Source: DATFFO01 sp963744905
Lineage (GTDB): Bacteria; Actinomycetota; Acidimicrobiia; Spongiisociales; ZC4RG35
Direction of reading: 5' to 3'
Length of the DNA: 64,000 bases
NCBI GenBank assembly: GCA_963744905.1
Contig: CAVUUV010000005.1
Location: forward strand, 310,001 to 374,000
Made by a program: the position numbers and the translations under genes. Below, piece by piece: positions 53,241 to 62,046 of the stretch. The first letter of the stretch is position 1. Each line of letters opens with the position of its first letter. The notes beneath the pieces are model-generated. The model was given only the letters and a program-made list of their open reading frames with translations, had not been told where the DNA came from and did no database searches.

Positions 53241-54454
53241 CCGACTTCGCTCCCGTCAACGACCTGGTGGCGGCCATGGGACGGGGGGAGATGGTGATCC
53301 TGGTCGATGACGCCGACCGCGAGAACGAGGGTGACCTGATCCTGGCAGCCGAGAGGGCCACCCCCGAGAAGCTCGGTTTCATGCTGCGCCACACCTCAGG
53401 CATCGTCTGCGTTTCGATGCTGGGTGAGAGGCTCGACCAGCTCGACCTACCCATGATGGTGGCCAAGAACACGGACGTCCGGCGCACCGCTTTCACCATC
53501 TCGGTCGATGCCCGCCGGGGAACGACCACCGGGATCTCCGGGGCCGATCGGGCCCGCACCATCGCCACGCTGATCGATCCGGCCACCAAACCGGAGGATC
53601 TGGCCCGCCCGGGTCACACGTACCCGTTGCGGTACGAGCCGGGCGGGGTCCTCAAACGGGCCGGCCACACGGAGGCGGCCGTCGACATGGCCGTTCTGGC
53701 CGGTCTCTACCCGGCCGGAGTCCTGGCCGAGGTGATGAACGACGACGGGAGCGTGGCCCGGCTTCCTCAGCTGCTCGAGTTCGGCCGCAATCACAGCATC
53801 CTGGTCGGATCCATCGCCGATCTGATCAACCACCGCAGGCAGCAGGAGAAGCTGGTCGAGAAGGTCGTGCAAGCCCGGATCCCCACCGAGCATGGTGAGT
53901 TCACCGCCGTCGGATACCGATCCCTGGTCGACGATCGCCAGCACGTCGCCCTGGTGATGGGTGACATCGGGGACGGCTCCAATGTCCTGGTCAGAGTCCA
54001 TTCCGAATGCTTGACCGGCGATGTGTTCGGGTCCCGACGCTGCGATTGTGGCGAACAGCTCGACCAGGCTCTGGCCCGGATCGGCGAGGAGGGCCGTGGG
54101 GTCCTGCTCTACATACGAGGACACGAGGGCCGCGGAATCGGCCTCCTCAACAAGCTGGCCGCCTACGAGCTCCAGGACCAGGGTCTCGACACCGTGGACG
54201 CCAACCTCGACCTGGGCCTACCGGTCGACGCTCGCGACTACGGGGTGGGGTCACAGATCCTCTACGACCTGGGGGTGAGAACGATGCGCCTGCTGACCAA
54301 CAATCCCACCAAGCGGGCCGGCATCAGGGGCTTCGGCCTGGACATCGTGGAACGGGTACCCCTCCAGACCAAGTCCAACCCCCACAACCGGCGCTATCTC
54401 GACACCAAGGCCACCCGCATGGGCCATATCTTGTCAGGCGAAACCGACCTGTGA
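53237..54454 (+). CDS. ribBA: Bifunctional DHBP synthase / GTP cyclohydrolase II
   Basis: 405 residues from GTG 53237. The N-terminal RibB half has VDDADRENEGDLILAAE and HTSGIVCVSM, RPGHTYPLRYEPGGVLKRAG and HTEAAVDM; the C-terminal RibA half, from about residue 205, has VRVHSECLTGDVFGSRRCDC with the zinc cysteines and LYIRGHEGRGIGLLNK. It starts both branches of riboflavin synthesis from ribulose-5-phosphate and GTP. Confidence 0.95.
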   Translation: MTDFAPVNDLVAAMGRGEMVILVDDADRENEGDLILAAERATPEKLGFMLRHTSGIVCVSMLGERLDQLDLPMMVAKNTDVRRTAFTISVDARRGTTTGISGADRARTIATLIDPATKPEDLARPGHTYPLRYEPGGVLKRAGHTEAAVDMAVLAGLYPAGVLAEVMNDDGSVARLPQLLEFGRNHSILVGSIADLINHRRQQEKLVEKVVQARIPTEHGEFTAVGYRSLVDDRQHVALVMGDIGDGSNVLVRVHSECLTGDVFGSRRCDCGEQLDQALARIGEEGRGVLLYIRGHEGRGIGLLNKLAAYELQDQGLDTVDANLDLGLPVDARDYGVGSQILYDLGVRTMRLLTNNPTKRAGIRGFGLDIVERVPLQTKSNPHNRRYLDTKATRMGHILSGETDL

Positions 54455-54930
54455 CCGAGGTTCACCAGGTCGAGGCCTCGGGCGACGCCTCCTGGCTCCA
54501 CGTGGGAGTGGCCGTGGCGAGCTGGAATCGGTCGATAACCGACAACCTGCTGCGTGGAGCGGTGGATCGACTGGAAGACCTGGGTGTGGAGCGGGTCACG
54601 GTCATCCGTGTGCCCGGCTCGCTCGAGCTACCCACCGCCGCGGCCGCCCTGATCCACCACGGCTGCGATGCGGTGGTGGCGCTGGGAACGATCGTCAAAG
54701 GAGACACCGATCACTACGCCATCGTTTCGCGGGAATCGGCCCGCGGCCTGACCCTGGTGGCCAGTGAAACCGGCGCCCCCGTGGCCAACGGAATCCTGGC
54801 GGTCCACGACATCGCCCTGGCGGTGGAGCGATCCCAGCCCGGGCCCTCCAACAAGGGCTACGAAGCCGCCACGGCGGGAGTGGAGATGGCATTGGCGTTG
54901 CAGGCGCTGGCGACCGGGGCGGCCCAATGA
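54451..54930 (+). CDS. ribH: 6,7-dimethyl-8-ribityllumazine synthase
   Basis: 159 residues from GTG 54451 (GTGA overlap). HVGVAVASWNRSITDNLLRG, RVPGSLELPTAAAAL, ALGTIVKGDTDHYAIVSRES with the catalytic His, and GILAVHDIALAVERS are family phrases. Forms large capsid-like assemblies in many bacteria. Last gene of the riboflavin cluster. Confidence 0.94.
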   Translation: MTEVHQVEASGDASWLHVGVAVASWNRSITDNLLRGAVDRLEDLGVERVTVIRVPGSLELPTAAAALIHHGCDAVVALGTIVKGDTDHYAIVSRESARGLTLVASETGAPVANGILAVHDIALAVERSQPGPSNKGYEAATAGVEMALALQALATGAAQ

Positions 54931-54963
54931 CCCCACCACCACTACCCGGCGCACCGGCGGAAA

Positions 54964-55197
54964 TCGACCCTCTCCGCCTTGTCTGGTACCATCGCCCACA
55001 CAAAGTCACTGCCGTGAAGCGGAAGCTGCTGCTTCCCACCCGGCCGCCGCCCGGGCGAGCCGAGGTACCGAAGGCAGAAAGCAGCACCCACGAGGGTGAA
55101 GTGGATTCTTCGGTGAGCAGCAAGTTCTCGCTTGCTGCTTCTTTGTATTCCCAGCCAATGCCATCGACCACAAGGTCACATACGAGGAGGTACTCAA
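54964..55197 (+). promoter_or_regulatory. infC operon promoter and attenuator leader
   Basis: Promoter TCGACC (54964-54969), 17-base spacer, TACCAT (54987-54992). About 120 bases later AGCAGCAAG-TTCTCG-CTTGCTGCT (55116-55139) forms a hairpin followed by a T-rich run, an intrinsic terminator shape. AAGCAGCA at 55079-55086 can pair either with TGCTGCTT at 55027-55034 or with TGCTGCTT at 55133-55140, so exclusive structures could switch the terminator. Shine-Dalgarno GAGGAGG is at 55184-55190. The layout fits control of IF3-L35-L20 genes by a product such as L20 (inference). Confidence 0.75.
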
Positions 55198-55767
55198 ATC
55201 GCTGACCTGCGCGTCAACGGATACATCCGCGCCGCCGAGGTGCGGGTCGTCGCCCCCGACGGCGAACAGATCGGGGTCAAGAAACTAGCCGAGGCACTGT
55301 GGTTGGCCGAGCAGCTCGATCTCGACCTGGTCGAGGTGGCTCCCAACGCCAAGCCCCCGGTGTGCCGGCTCATGGATTACGGCAAGTACAAATACGAACA
55401 GTCGGTCCGCGACCGTGAGGCGCGCAAGAAGCAGACGCGAACCACCGTCAAGGAACTTCGAATGAAGGTGCGAATCGGTGATCACGATTTCGAGATCAAC
55501 CGGCGCAAAGCCGAGGAGTTCCTCGAAGACGGAGACAAGGTCAAGGTGACGATAAGGTTCCGGGGCCGGGAGCAGGAGCGCCCTGAATATGGTCGTCAGC
55601 TCCTCGACCGGCTCATCGAGGAACTGGGGGAGACGGCCGCCGTCGAACAGAGCCCGATGATGGAGGGCAGGAACATGACCATGGTCCTGGCTCCCAGCCG
55701 GCGGGCGGGCAGCGGATCGTCGCACAAGGATCGAACCGAATCCCCGAGTCCCGAATCGGGGAACTAG
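55198..55767 (+). CDS. infC: Translation initiation factor IF-3, ATC start
   Basis: 189 residues starting at ATC 55198, seven bases after GAGGAGG. IADLRVNGYIRAAEVRVVAP is the normal N-terminus; the first ordinary start in frame (TTG 55132) lies in the terminator. AUC/AUU starts in infC are well known and let IF3 repress its own synthesis. Core motifs: LVEVAPNAKPPVCRLMDYGK, YEQSVRDREARKKQ and KVTIRFRGREQERPEYG. Followed after 8 bases by rpmI. Confidence 0.94.
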   Translation: MADLRVNGYIRAAEVRVVAPDGEQIGVKKLAEALWLAEQLDLDLVEVAPNAKPPVCRLMDYGKYKYEQSVRDREARKKQTRTTVKELRMKVRIGDHDFEINRRKAEEFLEDGDKVKVTIRFRGREQERPEYGRQLLDRLIEELGETAAVEQSPMMEGRNMTMVLAPSRRAGSGSSHKDRTESPSPESGN

Positions 55768-55775
55768 GAGGACCA

Positions 55776-55970
55776 ATGCCGAAGATGAAGACACACAGAG
55801 GGGCCAAGAAGCGAATCAAGGTAACCGGCTCCGGCAAATACATGCGGAAACAGTCCGGCCGGGGCCATTACCGGCTCAGCAAGGGCAAGTCGACGTTCCG
55901 GCGCCGCACCGGCGACGTCGAACTGACGGCCGGGGACCTCCGCACCGCCAAGAAGCTGTTGAACCAGTAG
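55776..55970 (+). CDS. rpmI: 50S ribosomal protein L35
   Basis: 64 residues: MPKMKTHRGAKKRIKVTGSG and YMRKQSGRGHYRLSKGKS are the L35 signature. AGGAGG upstream. Middle gene of infC-rpmI-rplT. Confidence 0.95.
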   Translation: MPKMKTHRGAKKRIKVTGSGKYMRKQSGRGHYRLSKGKSTFRRRTGDVELTAGDLRTAKKLLNQ

Positions 55971-55981
55971 GAGGTAGCCCA

Positions 55982-56332
55982 ATGGCACGAGCAAAATCAG
56001 CTGTCGCCGCCAAGAAGGCCCACAAGAAAGTCCTCGACAAGGCGAAAGGCTACAAGGGAGCGCGGGGTCGGCGGTATCGCACGGCCAACGAGCAGGTCAT
56101 GCACGCCGGAGCGGATGCCTACAGGGATCGACGCGCTCGCAAGGGTGATTTCCGGCGGTTGTGGATCACCCGGATCAATGCCGCCGCCCGTCAGAACGGG
56201 ACCACCTACTCGCGCCTGATCTCGGGACTCAAAGCGGCCGATATCGAGATCGACCGCAAGATGCTGGCCGATCTGGCCGTCAACGATCCCGCCGCTTTTT
56301 CGGCACTGGTCGAGGCTGCCCGGCCAGACTGA
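55982..56332 (+). CDS. rplT: 50S ribosomal protein L20
   Basis: 116 residues: RAKSAVAAKKAHKKVLDKAK, GYKGARGRRYRTANEQVMHA, FRRLWITRINAAARQNGTTY and DRKMLADLAVNDPAAFSALV. Binds 23S rRNA early in assembly and in several bacteria represses its own operon through the infC leader. Strong Shine-Dalgarno AGGAGG. Confidence 0.96.
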   Translation: MARAKSAVAAKKAHKKVLDKAKGYKGARGRRYRTANEQVMHAGADAYRDRRARKGDFRRLWITRINAAARQNGTTYSRLISGLKAADIEIDRKMLADLAVNDPAAFSALVEAARPD

Positions 56333-56342
56333 ACCCGATCCG

Positions 56343-57068
56343 GTGGAGCCGATCCGCTCTCTCCGCAACCAGGCTGTAGTGGAAGCGGGCCGGCTCCATC
56401 GGGCCCGGGAACGAAAGCGGCTCCGCCTCACCCTGATCGAGGGCCCCCACATCCTGGCCGAGGCCCACGAGGCCGGTGCCGACATCCGCACGGTGTTCAC
56501 CCTGGCAGACGACCCTCACCGCCATCGCTGGCACAATGTGCGCCTGGTCGATGAACAGGTGATGCGAAAGCTGGGAGGAACGAGCCATCCCCGGGGGCCG
56601 GTGGCGGTGATGAGTATCCCCGCACCCCGACAACCCCGACCCGACCAGGACACGCTGGTGCTCTGGGGTCTGTCCGATCCAGGGAACGTTGGAACCATCA
56701 TCCGGACCGCGGCCGGATTCGGGCTGGCGGTGCTGATCGGGCCACGAACGTGCGACCCCTGGGCTCCCAAGGTCCTTCGCGCCGCTGCCGGAGCTCACTT
56801 TCGTCTCCGTCTGGGATCGATCGAGGGTCCCGACAGCCTCGGCAAGCGCCTGGCCGCCGCCGTCGTCGGGGGCGGGGTGGCACCCTACGAGCTGGGCCCC
56901 GGGCCCTGGCAGGTCCTGATCGGGTCAGAGGCCCACGGCCTGGATCCCACGTTGCTGAATCGGGTGACGGAACGGGTCACGATTCCGATGCCGGGGGGCA
57001 CCGAGAGTCTCAACGCCGCTATCGCCGCCTCGATAATCGCCTACGAACTGGGATTGCGCCGCCACTAA
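56343..57068 (+). CDS. TrmH/SpoU-family RNA 2'-O-methyltransferase
   Basis: 241 residues from GTG 56343. An N-terminal substrate-binding part (RERKRLRLTLIEGPHILAEA) precedes the SPOUT knot: LWGLSDPGNVGTIIRTAAGF, LIGSEAHGLDP and VTIPMPGGTESLNAAIAASI, the three SpoU motifs. Probably methylates rRNA or tRNA with SAM; the exact site is unknown. In actinobacteria a gene of this type regularly lies between rplT and pheS. Confidence 0.92.
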   Translation: MEPIRSLRNQAVVEAGRLHRARERKRLRLTLIEGPHILAEAHEAGADIRTVFTLADDPHRHRWHNVRLVDEQVMRKLGGTSHPRGPVAVMSIPAPRQPRPDQDTLVLWGLSDPGNVGTIIRTAAGFGLAVLIGPRTCDPWAPKVLRAAAGAHFRLRLGSIEGPDSLGKRLAAAVVGGGVAPYELGPGPWQVLIGSEAHGLDPTLLNRVTERVTIPMPGGTESLNAAIAASIIAYELGLRRH

Positions 57069-57071
57069 CCT
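57066..57071 (+). promoter_or_regulatory. Candidate -10 box TAACCT of pheS
   Basis: TAACCT begins with the stop codon of the methyltransferase gene and ends 9 bases before the pheS ATG. The same arrangement (TAA stop inside TAACCT) occurs at 9432 before the small membrane protein. Confidence 0.4.
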
Positions 57072-57080
57072 CCGCCGCCC

Positions 57081-58130
57081 ATGGATCTGCTCGACCGCCT
57101 ACAGAAAGCTGCCGACGAGGCCGCGGCCGCGGCCGATGAGGCCGCCACACTTGCGGATCTCGATCGGGTGGAGAGCACCCTGCTGGGAAAGGACTCGGTC
57201 ATCGGCGAGACCCGGCGATCGATGGGCGCCCTCGCCCCCGATCAGCGGCCGACGGTGGGGGCCAGGCTCAACGAAGTGACGGCCCGGATCAATGCCACGC
57301 TGGCCGCTCGCCGCCAGGTCCTGGAGGTGGAGGAGGCCAATCGGCGTCTGGTCGCCGAGGCCGTGGACGTGACCCTGCCCGCCCTCACCTACCCCAGCGG
57401 GGTGCTCCATCTCGTCCAGCAAACGATCGACGAGATAACCGACATCTTCACCGCCATTGGTTACCAGGTCGCCGACGGACCCGAGGCGGAACTGGCCTGG
57501 TACAACTTCGACGCCCTCAATACACCGATGACTCATCCGTCTCGCCTCGAATCGGACACCATGTACCTCGACTACGGGGACCCGGCCGACGAGATGCTGC
57601 TCCGCACCCAGACCTCGCCCGTGCAGGCACGGTGGATGGAGGCCCATGACCCACCGGTCCACATAATCGTGCCCGGTAAGTGCTACCGCACCGACACCAT
57701 CGACGCCACTCACCTGCCGGTGTTCCATCAGATCGAAGGCCTGGCGGTCGACACCGACATCACCTTCGACGACCTCAAGGGCACGTTGCATCATTTCGCC
57801 CGCGAGTTCTTCGGCCCTCACACCGAGATCCGACTGCGTCCTCACTTCTTCCCCTTCACCGAGCCCTCGGCTGAGCTGGACGCATCCTGCTTCAACTGCC
57901 ACGGTGGCGACCCCGATTGCCGGGTGTGCAAGGGAAAGGGCTGGCTGGAGATGCTGGGCTGCGGCATGGTGGACCCGGCCGTCTTCGAGGCAGTCGGCTA
58001 CGACCCGGGCGAAGTGACCGGATTTGCCTTCGGGCTGGGGGTGGAACGTCCTGCCATGGTGCGCCACGGGATCACCGACATGCGGAATTTCATCGAGAAC
58101 GACCTCAGATTCCTCGAGCAGTTCGCATGA
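57081..58130 (+). CDS. pheS: Phenylalanyl-tRNA synthetase alpha subunit
   Basis: 349 residues. An N-terminal coiled coil (1-85, Ala/Glu-rich, DEAAAAADEAATLADLDRVE) is followed by the class II core: HPSRLESDTMYLDYGD, LLRTQTSPVQARWM, FHQIEGLAVDTDITFDDLKG (motif 2 region) and GFAFGLGVERPAMVRHGI (motif 3). The cysteine set CFNCHGGDPDCRVCKGKGWL is also typical of many PheS proteins. Forms an alpha2-beta2 enzyme with PheT; ATGA overlap with pheT. Confidence 0.96.
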   Translation: MDLLDRLQKAADEAAAAADEAATLADLDRVESTLLGKDSVIGETRRSMGALAPDQRPTVGARLNEVTARINATLAARRQVLEVEEANRRLVAEAVDVTLPALTYPSGVLHLVQQTIDEITDIFTAIGYQVADGPEAELAWYNFDALNTPMTHPSRLESDTMYLDYGDPADEMLLRTQTSPVQARWMEAHDPPVHIIVPGKCYRTDTIDATHLPVFHQIEGLAVDTDITFDDLKGTLHHFAREFFGPHTEIRLRPHFFPFTEPSAELDASCFNCHGGDPDCRVCKGKGWLEMLGCGMVDPAVFEAVGYDPGEVTGFAFGLGVERPAMVRHGITDMRNFIENDLRFLEQFA

Positions 58131-60523
58131 AAGTCTCTCTCAACTGGCTGGGCGAATTCGTGGATCTGCCCACCCGCGATCCGGGCGAGTTGTCTCGCGC
58201 CCTGGCGATGGCGGGACACGAGGTGGATGGCGTGGAGACGGTCGAACCGGAGTGGTCCGGGGTCAGGGTGGCCCGGGTCGACAAGGTCGAGCCCCATCCC
58301 AACGCCGACAAGGTTCGGGTGTGTGAGGTATCGCTGGGCGAAGGACCGATCACGGTGGTGTGCGGAGCGTGGAACTTCGACGAAGGGGCAATCGTGGCGT
58401 TCGCTGAGCCCGGGGCCGTGCTGGCGGGCGGGTTCGAGATCGGGGTGCGCACCATCCGGGGCGTGGAGTCTCACGGGATGATCTGCTCGGAGGCAGAGCT
58501 GGCCCTCGGCGAGGATCACAGCGGGATCATCGTTCTGGAGGATGGAACGCCGATCGGTGTGCCCCTGGCGGAGGTCGTCGACCTGCCCGATGTGGTCTTC
58601 GATCTCGATATCACACCCAACCGACCCGACGCCATGTCCATACTCGGCATTGCCAGGGACCTGGCTGCCTGGTACGGCGTCCCCTGGCGTTCACCCCAGC
58701 CACAGCCCCCGGTCACGGAGGGCCGGCCGGCCGTTGCGGTGACCATCTCGGACCCGATGGGCAACCCTCGTTTCGTGGCCCGCCAGGTCGATGGCGTCAC
58801 CGTCAAGCCCTCTCCGTTCTGGATGCGGAGGCGACTGACCCTGGCCGGTGTGAGGCCGATCTCCAACCTCGTCGATGTTTCCAACTATGTGATGCTGGAG
58901 CTGGGCCAGCCACTACACGTCTTCGATGTCGACACCATCGAGGGGGACAAACTGGAGGTGCGCCGGGCGGAGCAGGGAGAGCAACTCGTCACGCTCGATG
59001 ACGTTACGCGGACCCTGACTCCCGAAGACCTGGTGATATGCGATGGGGCCGGGCCGACCTCCCTGGCCGGGACCATGGGCGGCGCCCGCTCCGAGGTGTC
59101 GGGGCAGACCACTGCCGTTCTGATCGAGGCGGCCAGTTGGGATCCTCCCACCATCATGTACATGTCCCGTCGACACGGCCTGCGCTCGGAGGCCTCGGCC
59201 CGCTTCGAGCGAGGAGTAGACCCCGAACTGCCACCTCTGGCCTCGCTGCGGGCCGCCGAGCTGGTCCTGGACCTGGCCGGGGGATCACTACGAGCCGAGC
59301 CGATCGACGAGATCGCCCGGCCCTTCCAGCCTCGTCACATCGAGCTGGCGGTGTCCGATGTCACCCGCCTTCTCGGCCACCGCTTCGACTCGGCGACGAT
59401 CAAGACCAGCCTGGACCGGCTGGGGTTCGAGACCCGGGGCGAAGACCCCATCTCGGTACTGGTTCCCAGCTTCCGACCCGATGTGAGTCGCCCCGTCGAC
59501 CTGGTCGAGGAGGTGGCGCGCCTGGCCGACTACGACACCTTCGGTGAGCGCCTTCGCCTGGGAACGGGAGGCGGGCTGACCGAGGCCCAGGCCCGCACCC
59601 GCCGGCTGCGCCAGGAGCTGACCGCCCTCGGCTTCTCCCAGGCCGTGAACCTGAGCTTCGTGATGCCGGCCGAGATCGAGGCCTTCAACCCGCCGCCAGA
59701 CCACGATCTGCGAAAGACGATTGCGGTCAAGAACCCCCTCAGCGACGAGGAGGCCCTGCTCCGCACCTCCCTGCTGCCGGGGTTGCTGCGCACGATTCGC
59801 CACAACCGCAATCGAGGCAGGAACGACGTGGCCGTTTTCGAGATCGGTCGCGTCTTCCTCGATGAGCCCTGGCCCGTCGATAAGCGCGTTCCCAACCAGC
59901 CCCAGAGACTGGCGGTGGTTGCATCCGGTTCGCTGGGCCCGACCGACCTGACCGGGCGGGGCCGGGAGGCCGACATCTTCACCATGGCCGCCGTGATGCG
60001 CCACCTGTCCGATTCACTCGGGCTGCAACTGAGACTGGAGGCGGCCCGCCACGCCGGCTTTCACCCCACCCGAACAGCGCGGGTTCTGGCCGGCACCGAT
60101 GAGATCGGCTACCTGGGCGAGCTGCATCCGCTCACCGTCGCCGCCCTCGATCTGGAGGGTCGGGTGGCGGCGGTCGAGGTGGACCTGGGCGGCATGGTGT
60201 CCTCGTACCGGGACCCTGAGTTCTCGCCGGTGAGCTCTTTCCCGCCTGCCGATTTCGACCTGTCCTTCGAGGTTCCCCAGGACCTGCCCTCGGAGCGATT
60301 GGTCGAGATCGTGCACCAGGGTGGTGGCGACCTGGTGGAGACGGTGACCGTGTTCGATGAGTTCCGCGGGGCCAACCTGGCGTCAGACCGCAAGGCCCTG
60401 GCCGTGAGGATCAGATTGCGGGCCCCGGATCGAACTCTGCAGGCCCAGGACATCGCCACGGTTCGCGACGCCATGGTCGAAGCGGCGGTCCGTGGGGGGG
60501 CACGTCTTCGGGGAAGTGCATGA
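58127..60523 (+). CDS. pheT: Phenylalanyl-tRNA synthetase beta subunit
   Basis: 798 residues from ATG 58127. Domains in order: KVSLNWLGEFVDLP, an EMAP/tRNA-binding domain (RVARVDKVEPHPNADKVRVC), B3/B4 editing domain (LDITPNRPDAMSILGIARDL), B5, the catalytic-like core with GLRSEASARFERGVDPEL and AVNLSFVMPAEIEAF, and a C-terminal anticodon-binding FDX-ACB domain (FPPADFDLSFEVPQDLPSER). The longer frame from 57917 lies inside pheS. Edits Tyr-tRNA(Phe). ATGA overlap with the next gene. Confidence 0.96.
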   Translation: MKVSLNWLGEFVDLPTRDPGELSRALAMAGHEVDGVETVEPEWSGVRVARVDKVEPHPNADKVRVCEVSLGEGPITVVCGAWNFDEGAIVAFAEPGAVLAGGFEIGVRTIRGVESHGMICSEAELALGEDHSGIIVLEDGTPIGVPLAEVVDLPDVVFDLDITPNRPDAMSILGIARDLAAWYGVPWRSPQPQPPVTEGRPAVAVTISDPMGNPRFVARQVDGVTVKPSPFWMRRRLTLAGVRPISNLVDVSNYVMLELGQPLHVFDVDTIEGDKLEVRRAEQGEQLVTLDDVTRTLTPEDLVICDGAGPTSLAGTMGGARSEVSGQTTAVLIEAASWDPPTIMYMSRRHGLRSEASARFERGVDPELPPLASLRAAELVLDLAGGSLRAEPIDEIARPFQPRHIELAVSDVTRLLGHRFDSATIKTSLDRLGFETRGEDPISVLVPSFRPDVSRPVDLVEEVARLADYDTFGERLRLGTGGGLTEAQARTRRLRQELTALGFSQAVNLSFVMPAEIEAFNPPPDHDLRKTIAVKNPLSDEEALLRTSLLPGLLRTIRHNRNRGRNDVAVFEIGRVFLDEPWPVDKRVPNQPQRLAVVASGSLGPTDLTGRGREADIFTMAAVMRHLSDSLGLQLRLEAARHAGFHPTRTARVLAGTDEIGYLGELHPLTVAALDLEGRVAAVEVDLGGMVSSYRDPEFSPVSSFPPADFDLSFEVPQDLPSERLVEIVHQGGGDLVETVTVFDEFRGANLASDRKALAVRIRLRAPDRTLQAQDIATVRDAMVEAAVRGGARLRGSA

Positions 60524-61431
60524 ACTTGATCTCGGTCGGCGATCTGACGCCGGAAGGGCTGCGCGACCTACTGGCCCTGGCCGGGAAGGTGAAGACCGAG
60601 CCCGCTGCCTTCAGGACCCGGCTCGGCGGACGGTCGGTAGGCCTCTTCTTCGCCAAGCAGAGCCTGCGCACGTGGGTCTCGTGCGACGTTGCCACCGCCC
60701 AGTTGGGCGGCCATCCGCTCTCGATCTCGGACACCGCCATCGGCCTGGGGTCGAGAGAGGCGCCGGCCGACGTTGGGCGGGTGCTGGAACGATACGTCGA
60801 CCTCCTGGCCATGCGGGTTCACAGGCACCGGGACCTGACCGATATCGCCCAACACGTGACTATGCCGATGGTCAACCTGCTCTCCGACCACGAGCATCCC
60901 TGCCAGGCGGTGGCCGACCTGCAAACCATCGCCTCCCACCGGCCATTGGCAGGAGCGGTAGTGACTTATGTAGGTGACGGCAACAACGTCTGCCATTCGC
61001 TCATGCTGGGGGCGACGATGACCGGAGCCTCCGTTCGAGTCGCTTCTCCTCCCGGCTACCGGCCTGACCCATCGGTGATCGAAGCGGCCCGCGCCCATGG
61101 CGACGTCGAGATCTTCTCCGAGCCCGAGGCTGCCGTCGAGGGATGCGACGTCGTATACACCGACGTGTGGACGTCCATGGGCCAGGAAGAAGAGGCCGAG
61201 GTGCGAAGACGCATCTTCGCTCCCTATCAGGTCACGGCCGGGCTATTCGACCGGGCCAAGGCGGGGGCCATATTCATGCACTGCCTTCCCGCACACAGGG
61301 GAGAGGAAGTCACCGACGAGGTGATGGAGCACAAGCGATCGGTCGTCTTCGATCAGGCAGAGAACCGTCTCCATGCCTTCAAAGCCGTGCTCCTCACTCT
61401 GCTCGACGACAACACCCGGCCAGAAGCATGA
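60520..61431 (+). CDS. argF: Ornithine carbamoyltransferase-like protein with altered phosphate loop
   Basis: 303 residues. C-terminal motifs are standard: VYTDVWTSMGQEEEAEVRRR and MHCLPAHRGEEVTDEV (the HCLP ornithine loop), plus YVGDGNNVCHSLM. The carbamoyl-phosphate loop, normally STRTR, reads SLRTW (residues 48-52, in FFAKQSLRTWVSCDVATAQ), and the LTD...HPCQ motif is SDHEHPCQAVADL. Ser48, Arg50 and Thr51 remain. It is probably a genuine OTC (ornithine to citrulline), but a related transcarbamylase with another amine is possible. No other arg gene is adjacent. Confidence 0.82.
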   Translation: MNLISVGDLTPEGLRDLLALAGKVKTEPAAFRTRLGGRSVGLFFAKQSLRTWVSCDVATAQLGGHPLSISDTAIGLGSREAPADVGRVLERYVDLLAMRVHRHRDLTDIAQHVTMPMVNLLSDHEHPCQAVADLQTIASHRPLAGAVVTYVGDGNNVCHSLMLGATMTGASVRVASPPGYRPDPSVIEAARAHGDVEIFSEPEAAVEGCDVVYTDVWTSMGQEEEAEVRRRIFAPYQVTAGLFDRAKAGAIFMHCLPAHRGEEVTDEVMEHKRSVVFDQAENRLHAFKAVLLTLLDDNTRPEA

Positions 61432-61455
61432 AGGATCGCCGGTTTCCGCGGCCCC

Positions 61456-62028
61456 ATGACTGAGGCGTATACGGGTGAGGAACTCAGCCGACTTCTCTCC
61501 AGGCCCTCCTGGGAGGTCGCCCCTCTACTGTTGGGCTGGCACTTCGAAACCCGGATCGACGGTATCCCGACGGCGATCGCCCTCACCGAAGTGGAGGCTT
61601 ACGACCAGACAGATCCTGCCTCGCACTCCTACGGTGGTGAGACCAGGCGCACCCGGCCCATGTTTGGTCCTCCAGGCTATCTCTACGTCTATCGCTCCTA
61701 CGGCATCCACTGGTGCGCCAACATCGTCACCGGCCCCAGCGGCCACGGGGCTGCAGTTCTGCTGCGAGGCGGACGGGCGGTGACGGGTCAGGTGACCATG
61801 GCCCGACGTCGGGGCCGGGCTGACCATCTGGCGGACGGCCCCGGCAAGCTGACCCAGGCCATGGGGCTGAGTGGGGCCCACGACGGGACTGCCCTGGGGA
61901 CGGTGGCTCGCCTGGTACCCACCGATGCCCGTCCCACGGTCGTCGCCACCCCCCGGATCGGGATTACGAAGGCGGCCGACCGGCCCTGGCGATTCGTGGC
62001 CGTGAACGAGGTTGGGACCGGTAATTGA
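61456..62028 (+). CDS. 3-methyladenine DNA glycosylase (AAG/MPG family)
   Basis: 190 residues. Family phrases: LTEVEAYDQTDPASHSYGGE with catalytic Glu47, RPMFGPPGYLYVYRSYGIHW and CANIVTGPSGHGAAVLLRGG, DGPGKLTQAMGLSG and PRIGITKAADRPWRFV. Excises alkylated and deaminated purines by base flipping. Together with the AlkD-like gene at 7.3 kb it gives two unrelated glycosylases for alkylated bases. Standalone gene 24 bases after argF. Confidence 0.92.
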   Translation: MTEAYTGEELSRLLSRPSWEVAPLLLGWHFETRIDGIPTAIALTEVEAYDQTDPASHSYGGETRRTRPMFGPPGYLYVYRSYGIHWCANIVTGPSGHGAAVLLRGGRAVTGQVTMARRRGRADHLADGPGKLTQAMGLSGAHDGTALGTVARLVPTDARPTVVATPRIGITKAADRPWRFVAVNEVGTGN

Positions 62029-62046
62029 CCCCGGCGGCGGGGTGTT

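Noticed and set aside
54927..55205. Frame overlapping the ribH stop (ATGA), 92 codons
   Set aside because: It runs through the infC promoter, competing stems and terminator; composition is low-complexity and no domain is seen, so it is read as RNA leader.
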